From Zerene cesonia (Eukaryota > Arthropoda > Insecta > Lepidoptera > Pieridae): a DNA stretch of 64,000 nt. The position numbers and the translations under genes are program-made. Under the pieces are notes generated by a model. The model saw only the letters and a list, made by a program, of their open reading frames with translations. It searched no databases and had not been told where the DNA came from. Where the stretch lies: contig NW_024045132.1 of assembly GCF_012273895.1 (NCBI RefSeq), positions 2,232,001 through 2,296,000 of the forward strand. Direction: 5' to 3'. Shown here piece after piece: positions 59,101 to 64,000 of this stretch (positions are counted from its first letter, which is position 1; every line of letters starts with the position of its first letter).

Positions 59101-59830
59101 TTGAGGGAAGTGAGAAGAGCGGCGAAGGCAGCGACGACAAGTCGCGAGCGCGCTGCGCTTGACCGCTCAGTCGCGGTCGCAAGCAACGCAACGGTGAGGA
59201 CGCAAGGGCGCCGTGCGTCTTGCCGAAATTATTCGGGGCTCGCTGCACAATCGATTTTTCCCGCCCGATGCGGAAAATTCTTCGGGGCGGGACGGGTGGA
59301 GTGCGGCGAGAGGAGGGGGCCGAGGAGGCGCGCGGCAGGGGGGCAGGCGGAGTGCAGCGGGGCGGTGCAACGCGCGCCGCCGTCCCGGCCGTCGTCGGGC
59401 AGACAGTAGGACGGCGACGCCACTGTGAGTCGGTGACCAAGGCGCGAAGAGCGCGCTCGCCGCACTGTGACATGTAGCGCGGCCACCGCGCCGCAGCCTC
59501 GCGTAAACACCGCCGGTGGCGGCGCGCCGCTGCGCCTGCCGTCCGGCCCGACGCCCGCGCCTAAAAACCAATCGCATAAAACCCAGTGCCGTTTTCACTG
59601 TTACACCTGAAGCGAGCCCTTCAACCCGTCTGTATCGACGACCATCGTCGGATGGAACCCGGAGTGCGGCGATTCGCATCAAGGTTAGATGAATATTTGA
59701 ATGTGAGTGTTGTGCGCCGCCCGAAGTCTTCCTGAGCGCCCAGCGCAATCCCTTCAGCCGTACGCGCACCCCGTCCCGTCGTTTCACTAGGTAGGTCCGA
59801 AACACGAGGGAAACCACTGATGACTCATAC
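59101..59830 (+). promoter_or_regulatory. CpG island, probable promoter/first exon region
   Basis: About 730 bp of very GC-rich, CpG-dense sequence between AT-rich flanks; the sharpest composition change in the window. It has an arthropod initiator TCAGTC (59167-59172), CCAAT at 59568-59572 followed by CATAAAA, and an AP-1 site TGACTCA at 59821-59827. Several splice-donor-like strings are present: ACG|GTGAGG near 59193, ACT|GTGAGT near 59424, AAT|GTGAGT at 59702/59703, and CTAG|GTAGGT at 59790/59791. Long frames on both strands (up to 232 codons on the minus strand) are Arg/Ala/Pro-rich and reflect the lack of AT-type stop codons, so I do not call them genes. The plus orientation is inferred from the initiator, CCAAT and donors. 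Confidence 0.5.
59652..59702 (+). CDS. Candidate short first coding exon (17 codons)
   Basis: ATG at 59652 opens MEPGVRRFASRLDEYLN, which ends exactly at GTGAGT (59703-59708). An in-frame TAA lies upstream (about 59577), and no other ATG lies between the CATAAAA/CCAAT pair and this one. If transcription starts near 59605 this would be the first ATG of the mRNA. Without splicing the frame stops after about 27 codons, so it depends on the donor. No homologue recognised; it could be an upstream ORF or chance. Confidence 0.2.
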
Positions 59831-59869
59831 GGAAAACCGTAGAGTTCCATTCTGTTTTTATACATTTTG

Positions 59870-62800
59870 CTACTATTTAGAACATCGCACTATAGAAGGA
59901 AGTTTAAATATATTTGTATTAGACATCGAAATACAGTAGCAATAGAATTGAAATTCAATTATTTATGAGGTTTATGCCTTTGTAATCTTTTTATTTTATT
60001 TCTTCAAATAGTCTCATTATATATCAGTTTTACATTTACGCAATATAACAACTAAAACTTGCGATTTTTTTTGTTTTATGGAGTGAAAATATATATTACG
60101 ATTTTGCATATATCAGGGGGCATTATTACTTAGTATATTCTAAAACGAGATAGATTTATCTTATTGGCGGTTAAAATACTTATGTAAGGTACTATACACA
60201 AAGCATCAAGACTAAGGCATAGAGACAATTGTTTTATAAACACAGTTACTCACTTACCAAAACCTAAAAATGTTAGTCTCTTATTATTTATAGAAAAAGT
60301 CAAAAGCATTAAACAATTGCATTGATAACGATAATATTGATAAGTAGCTTATCATGTTTCAATTAGATAAAAATATCAATGCATGATTTTATGGTTTCCT
60401 TTTAAATTTATCTTATTTATTGACACAAAAACTCCCTGTACTTTTTTCATTCCTCTCGAATTTCAGGTAACCTGCATAATTATGTGTTTTCTTTTACATG
60501 TTAATCTTACATTTGCTTTTACCGTGGTCTAATAGCAAGCTTTAAAACGATCAGCTTTGTTCTTATATGCCGTATTCTACAAAATTCTTTTATACATCGA
60601 AATTTATTTAATTTAACCACAGAATTTTTCATGAAAATGAATCAGAGTATGCTTATTATTGTTTAATGTATATGCTAACTATTTATAATTTATTTTTTGC
60701 CATACCATTAGTTGGTTCAATTAAATTTAGATAATAACTATGTTACATGAGTTGTATATGACTTATATAAATCTTACTTTGTATTGTTATTAAAATATGT
60801 AGGTATAATATAGATTTTTGCGTTATCAGCCAAAATTTCTCCACAGGTAACCGTGCGATAGATAGTGCTGCATACGTTAATATGATAACAGTTATTTTTA
60901 TACACAAGCCTGACCTACCTCACATCATAATCAAAATGTTATATGAATTATTGAGATGTAGACGTGAAATCTTTTATAAGCATCAATTAATGTTGGTATA
61001 ATGACAACCCTTTCATTTGATATGGTTTTGGTTGGCAAATATTGTTCTGTATTAGTGCAAATTGGACTGTCGACGTTTCATTTCAATTCAAGTAGGTAAG
61101 TTTGCGATAATTTGAATTTGTATGACAGACATGGTCATAGAAATAATTTAATGGCTTTTGAGCGATTGAGTTAATTTCCCGTTTTTACGTTTTAGCATAC
61201 GCATATGACCTATTCAAAAAATATCAGTGTCTTATTTAGACAATGCAACAGCTTTTTATTCAATTCCCCGTGCTAGTAAGTCTATAACGAGCAAAATGTT
61301 TAACTTTAATTTATTTCGCACGTACTTATTATAAATCCATTTAACCGTTTACACTCAAAGATCACGTCCATATTCAATGGTGAAAGAGTTTTTCAAATCA
61401 ATCCAGTTGTTTCTGAGATACAAACAAACAAACACAACAAGCATATTTGGTAAAACTAACATTTTATTTTTAAATAACTATTACCTAAAAAGCATCTACA
61501 TTCTTGCAAAACGTCTTTAGATTTGAAAGATTATAAAATAAATGTGAATATCCTAATAACCTCAGTCCCAAGGTTATCACAGTGAAACCTATCTGACAAC
61601 ACCCGAAATGACTGGATAGGTTTTTTATTTATGCTTTTATATATTTTAGACTCCTACGATTAAGCGTTTTATATGTTTATGTTGATAGTTTTTCTAAAAT
61701 TAAAATTATCATGAGCAATACTCAGTATTTCCATGGATTCATTTATACAAAAATAGGTAATGTACTAGGTAGATACTATAGAAATTTTCATGGAAACCTT
61801 TAGATTAGCACAAAACTCTTAACATATCATAATTACTATTCGATTTCATTATTTGCTCAGCTTGATCGTTCGTTCAATGAAAGTTATTGTTTTATTTTGA
61901 TGTAATATTAATTGTTAGGTGTATAGTATTCGTTTATAAAATCCTAATAAAGCTTGCCGAAGGCTAGATTTTAACGAAAGATTGACAGCAATTATTTCTT
62001 ACGAATATCACTTGTTTTTACTTATATAATTAGTTTGATTATGATATAATGTGCAGGAGATTCATATGAAATACAACTTCTATAGTTTTTGAAGTCATAC
62101 CAATCTATAGTAAGTGTGTTTAACTATCTTTGGGTAATAAGTGTGTTCTTTCGATATTTAATTAAAGCTAGTAGTGGCTTAATGTCTTATACTGACACAA
62201 CTTATGGTATTAGTGGCTTATTGTAGTAGTGGCTTGATATGGTATACTAATATAACTCCATGTTAGTTCTAGGGAAGTGCGTTCCATCTTAGACCACATC
62301 TCAGCTTACCACCAGGCAAGATCGTGGTCAAGTGGTGCCGTTTTATAGACAAAAAATACAATAATTATTTAACTTTTTCTATTATATTGCTGTTACCGTC
62401 TTATTGAGAGTTGGTACATGTGCAATATCATATACTTTCTACTCTACTTATAGTTTCCATGGAGATTCGCTGTTTTGGCCGCTCTTCAATAGGGAGAAAA
62501 TACTATGGTATCAATATACAGTATTTCAGAACTAATGAAATAGCTTTGTGAACATTGAAATTAATAATAGTTGAAAATGCAGCAAAATATTGAAAATAAT
62601 GTTGTGATTAAATATTTCTAGAAAATAATGCAGAAAAATTTGATTCTCAAAGCTTTTCGTGAAACGACATCTTAACTTATTTTTTAATTGTATTTTCATG
62701 TAAAATAATAGAAGCATAAAACACAAGATTCTATTTAAAAATGCAATTTAAAGTTATAATCTGAATCTTAAATTTTATTTCGAAGTTGATTTATAAATAT

Positions 62801-63705
62801 TTCATAGCTATATTAGTAAGTATGTGAGATAAAATATTTTGCGTCGAATTTAACTAAAAACGGAATTTAAGCAGTTTTATTTTTAATCTATCAACTTATT
62901 GTAAATACCATGCGGCTTGGTTTTTAAGTAGATATTAAAATATATGTACATGTATGTAAAGATCATAATAATTACCAATTACAAGGAAATATGTTCAGTA
63001 TGATATTGATTATTAATTATAATCAGCATTACAACGAATATGTAACTTAAAAATAATTCACTGAATGTAATTTATTTTACAGCGCGTTCTGATATTAATT
63101 TAAACATCGGATTGAAGTGTGATTTTAAAAGGAAATTATATTTTTTTTGCTCGACGATACTATGAATTAAAAGGGCTCTTTATATTTGTATATTTTAGAA
63201 TTGCATCAGTGCATTTTATTGATTTTTCTACCAGACGCTGTCAGTACAGTTGGCTCTAACGACGTGGCGGTACCAAGTAAATATATATGTAAGTAAATTA
63301 CACACAGATTAAATTCTTTGTAAGACATTCTCCTTCTACGATTTTGCTCAAACTTTGTGTTTATATGGTCTGATTTAATACTAATTACATAAAAAATGGA
63401 CCGGGTACAAAGCAACGGGTGGAAATTAGTTAACTTTTTTTTAATGTAAGGCAATGTTAAATAATATCCGCTATCGACATTACAATTTTTATATTAACAG
63501 CCTAACAAAATAACATATTATACAAACAAACAATAAAAATAAATATTTTTATTCCTTCTATCACAATGTTTTATCTTTAGTAAGAACTGTTTTATGACGG
63601 AACATTAATGAAGTGGCGGTAAAACAAAAACCATGTCTATTTGAAAATTCAAATTTCATTAATCTGTGGCGCAAAATCAATGTGATCCAAAAGTAACAAA
63701 GTAAT
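59870..63705. other. AT-rich DNA, possible intron; minor repeats
   Basis: No gene is seen. 61365-61440 ('catattcaatggtgaaagagtttttcaaatcaatccag...aaacaaacaaacac') is probably a minus-strand Helitron 5' piece. AAACCTATC/GATAGGTTT forms a 9-bp stem at 61585-61623 followed by a T-run. 62290-62335 ('ccatcttagaccacatctcagcttaccaccaggcaagatcgtggtc') is a fragment of another common repeat. If the CpG island is a plus-strand promoter, this would be its first intron. Confidence 0.4.
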
Positions 63706-63707
63706 AA

Positions 63708-63830
63708 TGGATAGAGATAGATAACTATTACGGATTTCCGGGATAATAACTGCCCTATGTCCTTTATGTACCTACCAAGTTCCATATAAATCGTTTCAGT
63801 GGTTTAGGCGTGAAGACGACAGACAAAAGT
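63708..63830 (-). mobile_element. Helitron-like 5' half, minus strand
   Basis: On the minus strand 'cttttgtctgtcgtcttcacgcctaaaccactgaaacgatttatatggaacttggtaggtac' follows the opening and internal blocks of Helitrons such as 31815-32045. The terminal CTAG is not found. Confidence 0.45.
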
Positions 63831-63875
63831 TAATAAATGTTATTGGTGTAAAACCGTTCTTATTATAATTATAAA

Positions 63876-63892
63876 TAAATAAATAAATAGTT
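63876..63892. repeat. Microsatellite (AAAT)4
   Basis: 'ataaataaataaataaat' simple tandem. Confidence 0.8.
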
Positions 63893-64000
63893 ATTTTCGT
63901 ATTTATATTAGCAGGGATGTTGTATATTACATAACTGAATGTTTGTTTTACTACTAAAAGGAAAGAATTCATTATAATTTGAATGACATGCGTAAAAAAC

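Noticed and set aside
59167..59865. A 232-codon minus-strand frame, and further 71-126-codon frames on both strands in the GC island
   Set aside because: Arg/Pro/Ala-rich translations appear in all frames because GC-rich DNA has few stop codons. No domain, and frames overlap on both strands.
61585..61630. A hairpin followed by T-run resembling a bacterial terminator
   Set aside because: The DNA is eukaryotic, and AT-rich sequence produces T-runs after chance stems. No transcript is seen ending here.
1..64000. A CRISPR array, toxin-antitoxin pair, prophage or integrated virus
   Set aside because: No regularly spaced direct repeats, no bacterial gene structure, and no frame long enough or similar enough to a viral protein.

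Overview
The window is AT-rich eukaryotic nuclear DNA, almost certainly from a moth or butterfly (Lepidoptera). I base this on the repeats. There are several short Helitrons with the typical lepidopteran 5' end (TCCTACTAATATTATAAA) and 3' end (short hairpin plus CTAG). There are also SINE tails ending in a GATGATGATG run after a 'cccagcagtggga' core, and many pieces of dispersed families I recognise from lepidopteran genomes. No bacterial-type gene, operon, CRISPR array, rRNA or intact tRNA gene is visible, and I found no virus-derived gene.

Layout. 1-377 and 8910-9909 are assembly gaps (N). From 378 to about 13 kb the sequence is AT-rich intergenic or intronic DNA with decayed repeats, a G-rich hairpin at 6.3 kb and two Helitrons (10.2 kb; 12.5-12.8 kb). 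At 13.4-13.6 kb a TATA box, a short leader, a signal-peptide-like 18-codon reading frame and a GTGAGT splice donor look like the first exon of a secreted-protein gene. From 15 to 19 kb repeats are nested: a 185-bp insertion carrying a tRNA-like sequence with a 12-bp target duplication, a tRNA-derived SINE, and a 5'-truncated LINE tail with its own duplication. From 23 to 26 kb there is a long dispersed repeat ending near a strong hairpin, a CpG-rich promoter-like block with a consensus splice donor, and a head-to-tail pair of Helitrons. From 26 to 59 kb there are no recognisable genes, only scattered repeats, including a SINE with a perfect 13-bp target duplication at 48.8 kb and Helitrons at 43.7, 45.3 and 53.8 kb. 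A strongly GC-rich, CpG-dense island of about 730 bp (59.10-59.83 kb) is the most gene-like landmark and probably marks a promoter or first exon. 59.9-64 kb is AT-rich again.

The longest open reading frames are about 130 codons or fewer outside the GC island, where stop codons are rare by composition. None resembles a protein I know. I therefore read the window as intergenic DNA or large introns, with up to three candidate gene starts on the plus strand (13.57, 24.4 and 59.2-59.7 kb). The interpretable biology is mostly transposon biology: rolling-circle Helitrons, retroposed SINEs, and several perfect foldbacks that look like template-switch events. I found no convincing undescribed system.
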